Shown: positions 24,443-37,959 of the stretch, piece after piece | Position numbering within the stretch: position 1 is the first letter of the stretch | How the letters are laid out: each line of letters opens with the position of its first letter | Origin: Letharia columbiana | Lineage: Eukaryota > Ascomycota > Lecanoromycetes > Lecanorales > Parmeliaceae | Assembly (NCBI RefSeq): GCF_014066305.1 | Contig: NW_023501149.1 | Coordinates: 62,001 to 126,000 of the forward strand | DNA length: 64,000 nt | Reading direction: 5' to 3' | Made by a program: the position numbers and the translations under genes | Notes under the pieces: generated by a model | What the model was told of the DNA's origin: nothing | The model's database searches: none | The model's input: the letters and a program-made list of their open reading frames with translations, nothing else

Positions 24443-24824
24443 AGTAGAAGAAGAATAATTATATAAATAGATAAAAGAATTATTATCTAATTTCAAACTC
24501 GTCTAGTATAATTATTATACTTAAATATCTATTTAATCTATTAATAGTAAATTAAACTTTATTATTTTTATATCGTTAGAAAGCGTAAACTAAGCTTTAT
24601 AATTTACGAAATTATAAAGTAATAATATTCTTAGAGAGCTAATTATTTTAGAGTGGAAGACTTCTATATATAGATTTTTAATAATTATAAACGCTAATTT
24701 ATTTATTCGTGGTATCTAACTAAAAAGCGTAGTAAACCCGAATTTATAATTAGCTATATATATAAATTTAAGAGTTTTTAATTTAGCTCTATTTTATTCT
24801 TTTTAATCTTTTATATATACTAAT
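24443..24824 (+). repeat. LTR-like segment ending in an R1 tail
   Basis: Matches 29330-29690 in reverse and 47330-47700 in reverse, including GCTTTATAATTTACGAAATT and GAGAGCTAATTATTTTAGAG. It ends with the R1 tail TATATATACTAAT at 24824, where the Gypsy fragment starts. Confidence 0.5.
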
Positions 24825-24834
24825 TATTAATAGC

Positions 24835-26165
24835 TTAATATTTAAAATTCTATTAAAATTAATAAACCTTCTTCTTATCGCTTTATTTATTACGAAATAA
24901 ATATTAAAAAAGAAACTATACTACTATCGAAGAGAATTTATAAACTTTTTAGAGGTTAGATATTAGTTATAAAGAAGTATATTAATAAAATACTAGAGAA
25001 AGATTATATTAGATTAAGTACTTTATCTTATATAATACTCGTTTTAATAGTAAAGAAGTTTAATAGAGAATTTAGACTATATTTACGGGTTGAATACCGA
25101 GGTTTACCGCTACCTGCAAAACTGGTGGGGATGTTTGTTTTGTGGGAAGCCTACAGGCCGTATTTAGACTTCACCTATATAAATTATAAAGTTCTTAATA
25201 TACTAACTATCTCTAATCGAAATACTTCTTTATTAATTAAAGAGATTTTCGTTAAATTATATACGACGAAGATATATAGTAAATTCGATATTATAGTCGC
25301 TTTTAACGGAATTAGAGTAAAAAAAGTTATAAAGAAAAAATTGCATTTCTTACTCGATATAATAATGTCTTTCGAATTATATAATATCTTTATTACTTTT
25401 TAAGTATTTATTAACGATATTCTACGCGAATACTTAAATATATTCTATATTACTTATTTAGATAATATTCTTATTTATAGTAATATTAAAGATAAATATA
25501 TTTAATATATAGAAAAGATATTAAAAAAACTTTAATAAGCTAACCTCTATTTAAATATTAATAATCGCGATTTTTATATTAATAGAGTTAAATACTTAGA
25601 ATTAATTATTGTAATAAAAGAAGTAGAGATAGATATAAAGAAAGTTCAGACTATTACTTAATAAAAGAAATTTAAATATATTAAAGATATATATATATTT
25701 CTAGAATTTACTAACTTCTATTAAAAGTTTATTAGAAAATATTCTAAAATCGCTATATTTTAAATAAATTCTATTTATACTTAATAGAAGAAAGACTATA
25801 TCTATTTATAGACTTAAGAGTATTTTAAATACCTCACTCTTAAAATATTTAAGAAAGATTTTATTATTATCTTTATATTTACTTATTTTAATTTAAATAA
25901 AAAGATTTAACTAGAAATTAATATATTTAATTTTATAGTTATTATTATTTTATTATAAGAGAATAAAAACGAAGTATTTAAATCTATAATATTCTTTTTT
26001 AAAAAGATATCTTTTATAAAGTATAATTATAATATCTATAATAAAGAACTTATAGCTATAATATAGGTTTTTAAAAAATAATATTCTAAGCTAGCTAATA
26101 CTTCTATCGAGAATTTTATTATTTTTATTTTAGATTATAAGAATTTATAATACTTTATAGAAATA
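24835..26165 (+). pseudogene. Ty3/Gypsy reverse transcriptase-RNase H fragment, RIPed
   Basis: Translation in the frame of 25125 follows the Ty3/Gypsy pol order through many stops: the pre-RT stretch (LEKDYIRLST), the RT core (NILTISNRNTS, then FDIIVAFNGIRV), then the catalytic box at 25455-25466, read as YLDN instead of YLDD (Asp-to-Asn, a G-to-A change). It continues with ILIYS, the linker VKYLELII, FLEFTNFY and RNase H motifs ending in DYKNLYFIE-like sequence near 26160. Tryptophans and glutamines of the family are read as stops. Gag, protease and integrase are missing. Both sides abut segments of the same LTR/R1 type in the same orientation. It is interrupted by a 75-bp insertion at 25086-25160. 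The open frame from 25125 starts inside that insertion. Confidence 0.85.
25086..25160. other. 75-bp unmutated insertion with 6-bp target duplication
   Basis: Normal-composition DNA set in RIPed sequence. It is flanked by TATTTA at 25080-25085 and again at 25161-25166. Removing the insertion and one TATTTA restores an unbroken RT reading (E-F-R-L-Y-L-D-F). The ends are CGGG and GCCG, giving 3-bp inverted ends at most. Inside are short potential stems: CAAAAC with GTTTTG, and GCCT with AGGC. It keeps CA and TG sites, so it arrived after RIP of its host or is too short to be a RIP target. I do not recognise its source. Confidence 0.75.
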
Positions 26166-26362
26166 GTATTCGTAGAGAGCTAGTTATTTTAGAGTATAAA
26201 ACTTCTATATATAAATTTTTAATAAGAGAGCTCGAGAGAACTAGCGAGCTAACTTAGTTAGTCTAGTTAAAAGACGTAATAACCTCGAATTAATAATTAA
26301 CTATATATATAAATTTAAGATTTTCAAGCTTAGCTCTATCTTATTCTATTATATATACTAAT
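26166..26362 (+). repeat. LTR/R1-type segment after the Gypsy fragment
   Basis: Shares GAGAGCTAGTTATTTTAGAG and the R1 tail TATATATACTAAT with the segment at 24620-24824, in the same orientation. The two bracket the pol fragment as direct repeats. Confidence 0.55.
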
Positions 26363-26704
26363 TAAGTTAATATATTTAAGAATATTACTTCGTATACGTC
26401 TAGATATACTTTTTATAAGATCGATATCTACTATATAGTAGTTATCGTCGAAGTTTCGAATTAAAGAAGAGAATAATATTATAATTTTAATAATCTTATT
26501 TATATTATAGTCTAATTAGACTTAGCGTACTAAGATCTTTTAATCTTTCTATCTTATTATAAAACTTATATTTATAATAATTCTATATAGATAATATTCT
26601 CTTTATACTATAATATAGAGTTATTATATATACTATTAAGTTTTTAATAATAACGACGAGTCGAAGAATAACTAATATTTAAAGTAGAACTTATATCTTT
26701 TAAG
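26363..26704. repeat. Copy of the 20930-21090 retroelement stretch
   Basis: Matches that earlier stretch over about 160 bp, in the same orientation. AT-rich, no open frame. Confidence 0.5.
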
Positions 26705-26954
26705 TACTAGTCGAAAAGATATAAGATATTTTATAAAATATTTCATATTAAGTAATATTATATCGTACTCGAGTATAATATAAGTAGGGTCGAATATTAT
26801 ATCATTTTTCTAATATGAATTCGAGATCTTAGCGGGATATTTTACGGTATAATATATCTATAATATTATATTATGAAATAATATATATATGAGATATCTC
26901 GACTAAGATTTCTATATTTAGAAGTATAAGTAGCTATTCTAGTTATTATTCTAG

Positions 26955-27070
26955 TTAACTATAACTATTACTATTATCTAGTATAACTGTCACTATTATA
27001 ACTGTTACTATTATGGCTATTACTACTATAGCTGCTACTATTATAACTATTACTAGCATAACTATCATAT
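26955..27070 (-). repeat. 15-bp minisatellite, mutated arm
   Basis: About seven units of the type TACTATTATAACTGT, which is the RIPed reverse complement of the right-hand unit GTAGTGGCAGGCATG. Confidence 0.65.
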
Positions 27071-27263
27071 GATAGTAGACTATTTTAATAATAAATAGTG
27101 GTAGCTATAATAGTAATAGCTGTTAAAATATCAGATATGTGATGTGTAGAACGGACGGATCAATTCTCCAGAACCTCTCCGGGGCCAGGTTCTAAATATA
27201 GTACAAAATTAGGTAGCTGGAAAACATGGTGGCTGGGATGCGCGGGGGCCACATTTCGATTAT

Positions 27264-27383
27264 GATAGTGGCAGGCATGGTAGTGGCAGGCATAGTAGTG
27301 GCAGGCATGGTAGTGGCAGGCATAGTAGTGGCAGGTATGATAGTGGCAGCCATAGTAGTGGCAGTCATGGTAGTAGTAGCTAT
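27264..27383 (+). repeat. 15-bp minisatellite, conserved arm
   Basis: About eight units of GTAGTGGCAGGCATG/A. The unit is a multiple of three, so it gives an open frame repeating Val-Val-Ala-Gly-Met/Ile, which I do not treat as a gene. Confidence 0.85.
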
Positions 27384-27616
27384 TATATCGGATTTATCGA
27401 ATAAATGTTTCTAAATATAGAAATCCCAGTCGGGATATCTCATACATATACTATTTCATAATATGATATTATAGATATATTATACCGTGGAATATTCCGC
27501 TAAGATCTCATATTATATTAGATATGAAATTATATAAATCTTAATAATCTATATTATATTAGAGTATAATATAGTAGATTAATATTTCATATTATATTAT
27601 ATCTTTCCGACTAGTA

Positions 27617-29309
27617 ATAATAATAATAATCTTCGAAAGCTACTTTAACGAAATTAATCTTAATATTCTTAATCTCGTCTTAGATATCTTAAGTAGCTTT
27701 ATAGATTAGAGAAACGATTTCAGACGTAGTCTTTATAGAATACTTATTAAGAGCTAAATAATATATAAGTTTTTATATAAGTTTAAGTCTTTAATTATTA
27801 AAATTAATAATTTTTAATTATATTAATCTAGAAGATTATATTATCTTTTTTAATAAATTCTTATTAATTATTCTTTTCGAGCTTAATTTAATAGATAGAA
27901 ATTTATTTAAGTACGACGTTATTATAGTTAAACTCTTCGAAGAGAATCATATTTAAAAGAGTCTCGAAGAGCGAATTAATATTATAAATATTAGTTTTAA
28001 TCGAAGTATTCTTATTAAAGATTATTATAAGATTATTATTTTCGTAATACTAAATAATAATATCGCTTATCTATATATTATAATTATTAATTAGAGTATC
28101 GAAGAGCGTTATTAAATTAATTAAAGCGATAATAATATAATAATTTTCTATATTTATTAACTCGAAGTCGTTATTATAAGTAAAAGCGCTAGTAGAGTTA
28201 TATATAAATATAAGACTTTTTAATAGCGAGATAAGCTTTTATTAATCTTAGAGTATAAGTAAAAGAATAAGCTTTTAAAAGATAGAAAAGTAAAGAAAAA
28301 GAACTCTTCTTTATATATTTTCTATAACGATTTAACCCTACGTCTTAACTAAGTTTAAAAGAAAATAAATCTTTAAGATTACGTACTTTAAATCTTCTTT
28401 AATTCTTAAGCTTTTAGTTATTATTATTAATATCGCGACTATATTCGTAATCTAATTAATAGACTCTAATTTACTATAATAAGAGAGAGATAAAATATAA
28501 GAGATAAGTATAATTATTTAATCGAGATTTAACGTAATTCAATATTTATTAATTATTAATCTACTAGTATATATTAAACTAGCGAAGATTTCTTATATTT
28601 AAACGTTAATTTTAAAGAGAGTATAATATAAATAAGTAGATATAAAGTATAATAGTATAAGAGCTATAGAAAGTTTAATTAGCTAATAATAATTAATATA
28701 TAAAATATTTAACTTACTTATTCTTCTCTATTCTTAAAATCTTAATCTTTTCTATCTAATATATTTTACTTTAATCGCGTTTCGCGTACTAGTACGCGTT
28801 AAAACAAATAACGGATTTACGCGTTTTTTCGCGATTTCCCTCATTATTATTTTTATAATCTATTATAAAATAAAGCTTTATATATTAAATAAGTATCTTA
28901 CGATCTTATAATATAAATATATTATTAATTGCTATGATATAAAGAGTTAAACTATCTTATAAATTAAATAAGATATTAATATTTCTATATTAACTATTAA
29001 AAGAATTCTAAGATTTCAAGATACGCGTTTTAGTCGAAATTCTATTTTAGAGGCGCCTTAAAAAATTAACGCTTAAGATCTATAATAGCTTATATATATA
29101 ATTATAAGTTCTTTAAATAATAAGTATAAATTCTATCTATAATTAGCTATAGATCTAGAGATTATTATTTTTTAATTTATTATTTAACGCGTATTTTATA
29201 AAGTCGACTTTTAACGCTATATCGTATATTTTAAATCTCTTATATTATAAATTAATAAATAAAAAAGACTTAAATAAATAAGAGAATATTTATATTAGAT
29301 AATAGAAGA
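27617..29309. repeat. RIPed sequence, unclassified
   Basis: AT-rich, with stops in all frames. A patch near 28780-28850 keeps a few CA sites. Nothing recognised. Confidence 0.4.
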
Positions 29310-29978
29310 TTAAATATATATAAAAGAATAAGATAGAGCTAAATTAGAAAATCTTAAATTTATATATATAGTTAATTATTAATTCGTTAGATCTACGCTT
29401 TTTAATTAGATATCGCGAATAGATAAATTAGCGTTTATAACTATTAAAAATCTATATATAGAAGTCTTATACTCTAAAATAACGAGTTTTCTAAGAATAA
29501 TATTACTTTATAATTTCGTAAATTATAAAGCTTAATTTACGCTTTCTAATAATATAAAAATTTTAAATTTTAATTCACTATTAATAGATTAAATTAATAT
29601 TCAAATATTATAGTTATATTAAACGCGTCCGAGATCGAATAATAATCCTTTCACCTATTTATTTATATAACTATTATTCTTTTATTATTCTATTAATTCT
29701 ATTAATTTCACTAATATAAATATATTTATCCTTAATATTCTTATACTTAGTTAAATAAGAGAAGAATCTATAATAAATAAATATAGAGAATATTGCGAAG
29801 AATACTACGAAGATAGTTATTAGTAGTAATAATATAATAAATCTACTCTTTATAATCTTATATTAATCTATTTAGCTAATATAAGAGAAATTTATATAAT
29901 AGACGAATATAAAGAATACTATAAAGAAATTAAGTAGTAATAAGATTTTTAATATTAAGAATATAGCTTTATTAGAAT
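29310..29978 (-). repeat. Inverted copy of the 24000-24824 R1/LTR segment
   Basis: Begins with the R1 end (TATATAAAAGAATAAGATAGAGC) and continues through the reverse complement of 24824-24000: the GAGAGCTAATT box, the TTTACGAAATT box, a short remnant of the 9-bp minisatellite near 29690-29720, and one ~200-bp tandem unit. Confidence 0.55.
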
Positions 29979-32900
29979 CGATATAGATGTAATATTAATA
30001 TAGATATATTAAATAAGATAATTAAGATATCGAACTATATAGATAGAAAGAAGATATAATATAATAGAAGATATCTCCGCTAAGGCTCGCTAGCTATAGA
30101 GCTAAGGGGTATATTAAAAATACGCTTATAATACTATCTCCTCTTTTTATTAAATTATATTCTATAATTAATAAGTAGAAAGATAGAAAAATAGATATAT
30201 ATATACGCTTAACGTCTGAAAAATAGTAAAAATAATAAAGAAATAATCGTATTTAAGATCTTCTAATATAATATCTTTCTCTAAAGACGATATTAATAAT
30301 AATAATAACTCTTCTTAATTATACTATAGCGATATTATTAATTATAATTTAAATATATATAAAGAGCTTAATTAAAAGAAAATCGATATAATATAGCGAA
30401 AATAATATTTATAGACGTAGAGGTAAATAATAATAATTTTCGAATTTATATCTAAGCGAATAAAATATCGATAGAATAATATAATATAATTAATCGAGGG
30501 CTCTCGAATTAAATCGAGCCGTAAACGCTAAAAACTCTAATTTAATATTAAGTAAGTTTCTCTATAATATTATATAATTAATATTAATAGAGATTATTAA
30601 TAACGATAATAAAATTTATAAATAATATATTATAATTTTAAAAGATACTTAAATATTAGTTAATAAGAAAATTCTACGCGAGAGATTATATATAATATAA
30701 TTTTTAATCGATATAGATCTAGAGAATCGATTTTTAGCTTTAAAAAGATAAGACTATTAGAAAGATATCGAATAATTTTAATTTAATTAAAAATAAGATA
30801 TTCGAGATAATTTTAAAATTCTATTAGTTAATTCTTTATAGATAAGACTTTTCGAGATATTACTTATAGAAATTATCTATTAAATCTTAACAATTTTTAA
30901 ATTTATCGCTATTCGTATTATATTAGATAAAGTTATTATTAAAATCTTTTTATTTAACTTTATATTTAAAATAACTATAGATTAATTTAAAGCTAAGTAT
31001 TTCTTTAATAATTTATTTAATTTAATTATTAATAATAATATATTTTAATAAAGAATTTATCTATTTTAGTAAGAAGTTATTTATTATAAAACTTAAGAGA
31101 TTAAAATAAAAAATATCGTAGATTTTTATACTTAATAAGAGTTCTAGATAATATAAGATTTTTATAAAATCTATAATCTTAAATAATTTAAATCTCTTAT
31201 AATTTAATTTATAAAAAAAGTAATTAAAGATAATATTCTTATTATTTAAAAAGATTATATCGCCTATTTAAAAAGTAATCTTTTATTAATATTTATTAAT
31301 TTATATAACTATAATCTTCTAAACGCGATTTATATTACTTTAAATATACTTAAAAATTTATTTTATATAATTTATAATATTTTTCGCTTAAATAATATTA
31401 AAACGCTTATATATAATCTCGTAGTTAATAATATTTAAATTAAAAGTTATTTAAAAATAAAATCTTTTATTTATAAGAAAAGATAAGATATTAATAGTTA
31501 ATAAGATAGTATTATTATCGACGAACTTAATAATAAATAATTACTTTATTTAGTTATTCTATATATAGTTATAATATATTTAAAAATAACGCTTTATATT
31601 CTAATTCGCTTATTTAATTTATTTATTAATTTTAAAGTAAAAAACTATTAATAGCTTAATTATAATATTTAATTTTTTATAAAAAGATTTTTATATAATA
31701 GCTATAAATTAAAAATCTTAATTCGATATTATTAAGATTAATAAACTATATAAATATAATACTTTTTTAAGTAATAAGTTAACTATTCTCTTAATAATAG
31801 TATTTTTATTAATATTAAAATAGATTATATAGTAATATTTTTTAATAAATTAATTAATCGCTATTTAAATAGCGTTATAGTTATTAAATATAAATAAGTC
31901 TATTATAAAGTTAATTAATATTTTTTATTATTATTTTTATAAATTAATAGAGACTATAATAAACTATACTTTTAATTATAAAGTATTTTAATTTTCTAAT
32001 AGATATAATAATTCTTAATATAGATAACTATAATAATTCTTATATCTCGCTAATAATATTTTCTTTTAAATAATTTATAAATTTATATTATCTCGAGATA
32101 ATTATAGAATAATTAATTATATATCTCTTAAATAATATCGATATATATATTATCGAATATTTATAAACGATTCTTATAGTAAAGTACTCTATTCTATATA
32201 AAGCACTTATTAAAAATAATGTCTCGAAATTTATTTTTATCTTCGGCGATAATATTATAGATTTTTATATAATATTCGTTTTTCTTATTAGCCCCTACTA
32301 CTTTATAGTAGATAGAGTTATTAATTATATATATATCGATATATTTATTATTTAATTCTAATCGATTAAGAATAAAGATTATTTAATATTATTAATATAA
32401 TTATTTATTTCTAAAATCAATTAATTTATACTTAGCTATTTATATAAATATATTAATCTTAATATTCTAAGATTTAAATTAATAAATAATCTTTATATTA
32501 AATTCTAATAATATATCTAAATATCGAATTTAGCGTTAATTAAGATTCCTTTTTTTAATAAAATATATTAATTTTTTATAATCGATAAAGATTCTAATAA
32601 AGATATTTATATATTTTAGCTTAAAGCGCTAATATTCTAGATAATAAATAATTATTAATAATTTCTTATTATAGATCTAATAATTATATTTGATAGAAAT
32701 TAGATTTTTACTATAGAAAACTATCGAGTAAAGTATTTCCTTATTATTATATTAAGAAAAAATATCTTTATTAATATAGTTAAAAGAATTAATCTCTAAA
32801 ACGATCTTTTTTATTTTATCGAAATAACGTAAAATTAAAGCTTTAGTAATAGCGACTTTTAGAAAGTAAAAGGCTTCTTAATATACTGGGAACTAATTAA

Positions 32901-35900
32901 ATATAATCTTCTTTATAATAAATTATAATATAAATTTAATTATTTTAGAGAAATCTCTAATAAATCGCTAATAAAAATTATAAAATTCGATAAAGATTTA
33001 TATCTTTTTAAGATTAATAGATATAGTTTACTTAATAATAATCTAGATTTTAATAAAGTCTATTTATAACCTATTTATAGATATTAATAGATCTAGAAAT
33101 TTAGTTTTCTAGATATAAAATTTATATTTAAGAATATTTATCTATAAACTAATATTTTTTAATTTCTAAAGAATTTATCTAATATATTAAATATATTTCT
33201 TTTTTATCTTATTATAAATAAGTATATTATTAAAATAGATCTAATAGAAATCGTTTAGATATTTAAATAGAATATTATTTATATATTATTAATATATAGT
33301 CGAGTCGTTAATTAGATCGAAGGGGAGAATTTAATACTTATATACTTTAAGAAAGATAATAAAAGTAATAAAATTCTTACTATTAGAATATATACGTAGT
33401 TTATTAAATATAATTATAATATCTAATCGAGTAAGATATTTATATTTCTAAATCCTTATTAAAATCTTATCTATTAATAGAATTAAATATTAATTTCTTT
33501 TAATAATAGCGTTTAGCTTTTAATAGTTTATATAAAAATATAATTTTCTATTTAACTTTTTTATAAATAGAATAAATAAAATAAATAGTATATAACTTAA
33601 TATTATAAATTTCTTCTTTAGATATTTATCTAGATACTTCTTTATCTATTTTAATTTATATTCTAATATTAAATAGATTCTACTTTTTAGAAGTTTTATT
33701 TTATTAAAGCTATTATTAAATTTTAATATATAATTATAAAAATAATATAGAGAAAGTATATTTATTTTAATTCTATCGAAAATATCTAGATAATTATAAT
33801 ACTTTAAAAATAATTTATATTTTATCTTCTTAGAACTAATTATATTAGCGCTATTAATCTAAATAAAATAATTAAAATTATAATATCTCTTATATTTCTT
33901 TTCTAAGTCGTAGAAATATAATTTATTAATCGATATATAAATTTCGCGAGATATTTAAATAGAGAAAGATATATATAATATAGACGACGTATTATAAATC
34001 TTATTTATTATTAATATAAATAGTTTATTATCTTTTTTATAGACTAGTTAATAGTAAATCGCTATATTAATCTTAGCGATATTAATAAACTTAAACTTCT
34101 TATTATTTTTATTCTTATTTAATAAAAAGATATTTAAATTAATCTTATTATCGTAAGTAAATAAAAAAGAACTTTATTATTTTAATATAATAGATGAGAG
34201 AGTGAATAGTATAGATAGTCGAAGCTTCGAAGTTAATAGAAAGAGGAGTTCGTTTATTATTAATATCTAATTATTATTATAATTATATCGATCGAGTAGA
34301 AAGAGTATCTTATCTCGTAATATATTAAGAACTATCTCGTATTTATTTATCTATAATTTTTCTATTATTATATTATATTTTAATAATATAATTAATATTA
34401 GATATATTTCTTTCTAATTATTTTTTATTATTATCGTTAAAAGTAAGTAATATATAATTAATTAATTTTACGATTTAATCGTTATAATTTTTTAATAATT
34501 TAAGTTATAATAATAAAGATAATTCTAGATATAAAGCTTTATATATCGCTAAGATTAAGAATTCGTTTATAATTATATAAATATCGATATATTTATTATT
34601 TATAAGAGAATTCTAAAATAGATAAGTTCTCTCTTATAAGAAAAGTATAACTTATATACGAAAAGAACGATGTGCTAAGGTGTTATTAGAAGTATTTATT
34701 AGATATATTTTATAAGTATCTTTCATTATAACTTTAAAAGAGGCTATTTATTTTTTAAATTTAAGAAAGAATTGTTATTACTCGTAGTATCGACGTTATC
34801 GATTTCGAATTCTTTATCTATTTCTATTATATAAAGTCGTACTTTTTTAAAAGTCTTTTTATCGATCTTAATTTAAGTAGTTATTATATAATTCTTTCGA
34901 TAATAATCTTTCTTATTATAATTATAATATATTAATTCTCTTAATTTTAAATTAATTATAATATTTAAAAACGTAATAATTATATTTAAATTAAACTCGA
35001 TAACGAATATAAGGCGTATATTAATTATAAATATTATTATTAATATTTATATTATAATTAACTTAATAATAATCTTTATAAATTTAAAATTCTTATAATT
35101 AATACGTTATAAATTATTTAGCTTTTAAAGATATTATTTTATAATCTTTAAAATAATAAAATCTTTTATAATCTATTATAACTTTCTTAATTTCTTTCTT
35201 ATTTTTTTAGAAAGATAATTCTTTAATATAAGAATTTTTTTAATATTAAAAATAATATCTAATCGAATAAAATTTAAATAAAAATCGATTATAGATCGAG
35301 TTTTTTATTATAGAGTATATATATTATTAATATATTACTATATCGATTTAAATTCTTATAAATATTAATTTATTTATTTATAATCTTAATAAAAGATTAA
35401 TATAAGTTAATAAAGTTTCGAACTTTTCTATATATTATATATTATATAACTTTATTACTAAGTTATAAAATTTTATAAATTAATTTAAAAAATTTAATAA
35501 AATAATAATTACTATTAATTTTAAATTTCTATTTTATTTTAGAGAATTAATTATTTTAAATAGAATTAATATTATCGATAAATAGAGATAAATTTAAAAT
35601 TTTAATTAATTTTTCTTTTAAATATCTAGATATATATTTCTTCTTAATTAAGAATAATTATAAGTCTTTTATAAACTATAGATTAGAATTATTAACTTTT
35701 CGCTATAAAAAGATTATATTCTTCTAAAAATCTTAAACTAGTTAATTTATCTTCTTAATTATTCTATTAATTTAAAATAAATTATTTATAACTAAATTCT
35801 TTTTTATTATAACGATATAATATTAAATAATAATCTTTTAAAAATTATCTCGCTTTTAATAAATTTTATTTAATATAATTATAAATTTATTAAGTTAATA

Positions 35901-36938
35901 CTTAATCTAATATTATAATTATAAATTATTAATAATATTTTAAAGCGTATTTATTAAATTAAATTCGTTGACTATATTATTTAATAGAATTAATATTTAT
36001 TAAAATTTAATTTACTTTAATAAGATTTTAATTTAATTTATTCTTTTAATATTAAACTTTATTATAAAAAGAAAAAAAAAGATTTAAAACAAAATAAAAA
36101 GAAATTTAAATATTTTAAAAGAATAGATATTAAGAATATTAGATATACTAGAGAGTAGTAGAGTTTCTAAAAAGTATATTAAAATTATTTAATATTAAGA
36201 ATAAAAATTTCCACTATAAAGTTTAAAATAAGATTATTTCTTTATAAAGATTTAATATATTTATTTCTTAATTATTTAAGATATTAAGAAGATTATAAAT
36301 ACTTTAAATAGTAGCTTTTCGAGTATACTTACTTCATCTAAAGAGTTTCTTATTTTATAAAGAAGTTATATATAAAAAAGTTTCGAAGAATAATATCTTT
36401 AATTAGTTATAATTTAATCGTTTTTTATCTAATTAAGATCTTATTAAAACTTTAAATATTATAATATATAAAGTTATAAGTAATACTATTAATATATATT
36501 TTAAATATAAAAATATAAAATAATATTAGCTACTTCTTTTAATTCGCTAATTATATAAATAATCTAATATATTCTTTACTTTTTAACTACTATTTATTAA
36601 TATCGTTTCGCTATCTTATTTAAGCTCTTTAAAATTAATTTATCTATTTAATAAACTTATTTAGAAATATAATAGCTTAATTTAATTTCTTACTAAAGCC
36701 TCTATTAGCGCGTTTCTTTAAATTCGTTTATTAATATAAATAAAATAAATAGATTAATCTTAGTTATAGTATTAGAATTAATATAAATATAATATTAATA
36801 TAGATATAGATATATTAAATAAGATAATTAAGATATCTAATTATATAGATAGAAAGAAGATATAATATAATAGAGAATATCTCCGTTAAGGCTCGCTAGC
36901 TATAGAACTAAGAGATATATTAAGAATACGCTTATAAT
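29979..36938 (-). mobile_element. Chromovirus (Ty3/Gypsy) copy 1, RIPed, minus strand
   Basis: Related terminal stretches of about 165 bp at 29979-30142 and 36770-36938 lie in direct orientation and share GATAATTAAGATATC, ATATCTCCG-TAAGGCTCGCTAGC and TACGCTTATAAT. Between them the sequence is the reverse complement of the plus-strand copy at 48770-54975. For example, the RT stretch around 33160-33300 matches 51650-51800, and the chromodomain stretch near 30910-30990 matches 53935-54000. About 7 kb fits a full-length element. All coding frames are destroyed by stops. Confidence 0.7.
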
Positions 36939-37462
36939 AAGCTTAGCTCTTTAAGATTCCACGTTATATATTCTCTATAATTCTATATTAAATTATTACT
37001 TAAAAAGCGAAGAATACTATTATAATTATATAGAGAATACTAGAAAGAATACTATAAAGAATATTACGGAGAAATTAAGTAATAATAAGACTATTATCAT
37101 TAAGAATACGACTTAGCTCTTTAAGCTTCTATATTATATACTCTCTACGATTTTATATTAAATTATTACTTAGTAAGCGAAGAATATTACTATAATTTAA
37201 TTTATTATCTCTACTATATTAAGAAGTAAGAGAAGAAATTATAATAAATAAATATAAAGAATACTACGAAGAATACTATAGAGAATACTTTAAAGAAATT
37301 AAGTAATAATAAGATTATTATTATTAAGAATACGACTTAACTCTTTAAGATTTCATATTATATACTCTCTATAATTCTATATTAAATTATTACTTAGTAA
37401 GCGAAGAATACTATTATAACTTAATTTATTATCTCTATTATATTAATATAATATATTACTAT
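36939..37462 (+). repeat. Array of ~200-bp tandem units, opposite to 23446-24230
   Basis: Units with TAAATTATTACTTAGTAAGCG at about 36992, 37161 and 37382, each with CTTAGCTCTTTAAG and TATACTCTCTA in order. The array directly follows the 36938 end of chromovirus copy 1. Confidence 0.65.
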
Positions 37463-37916
37463 AAGTAAAGATCTATAAATTAAATTTATAATTATTTTTT
37501 TAATTAGGGCTATCGAGTAAATAGGTGAGCGAACTTTGATGAGCGGGCTATTCGGCTATCGAGCGAACTTTAGTGAGCGATATTTGAATTCCTTGCGCTT
37601 TAATAATTATAAGATTAAATTTCAAAATTTAAATTTTATCTAAAAGCCCGCATTTTATTCTATAACTAAAAAAAAAAATCTCAAAATTTCAATAACAAAT
37701 AAAAAAGTTATTCTAAAATTAAATAATATATACTTATTTCTTAATTAGGGCTATCCAGCTACATTTTTTTAATAATTATAAATACTAATATATTTACTAG
37801 CGATAATTTAGTCGATCTAATTAAAGAGCGTAGTAACTCTAAATTTATAATTAATTATATATATAAATTCAAGGTTTTTAAGCTTAGCCCTATCTTATTC
37901 TTTTATATATACTAAT
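37463..37916 (+). repeat. R1 dispersed repeat, orientation A
   Basis: Runs from AGTAAAGATCTATAAATTAAA to TATATATACTAAT. The module GAGCGAACTTTAGTGAGCG at 37500-37590 is duplicated and keeps several TG sites. Confidence 0.65.
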
Positions 37917-37959
37917 AATAACGTTATAAGAGAAGAATCTACTACGATAATTATAATTA

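Larger units (their letters stand above)
26705..27616. mobile_element. TIR element with long arms and inverted minisatellites, half RIPed
   Basis: It starts TACTAGTCGAAAAGATATA and ends with the near reverse complement TATATCTTTCCGACTAGTA. The arms match for about 230 bp (26705-26940 and 27390-27616) and differ mostly by transitions. The left arm is more mutated than the right. Inside, 15-bp minisatellites lie in opposite orientation (26955-27070 and 27264-27383). The core 27117-27260 is normal-composition DNA with many CA and TG sites. No transposase frame is present. It is probably a non-autonomous DNA element that inserted into retroelement remains. Confidence 0.7.

Noticed and set aside
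24248..24496. Open frames on both strands encoding Leu/Ile or Ile/Glu/Leu repeats
   Set aside because: They are produced by the 9-bp minisatellite, whose unit length is a multiple of three and which contains no stops.
25089..25156. Reading the 75-bp insertion as an introner-type intron (GT...AG)
   Set aside because: Removing 68 nt would leave 13 extra bases and shift the RT frame, and the donor GTTGAA is poor.
27226..27414. 62-residue frame repeating Val-Val-Ala-Gly-Met
   Set aside because: It is a product of the 15-bp minisatellite within a TIR element.
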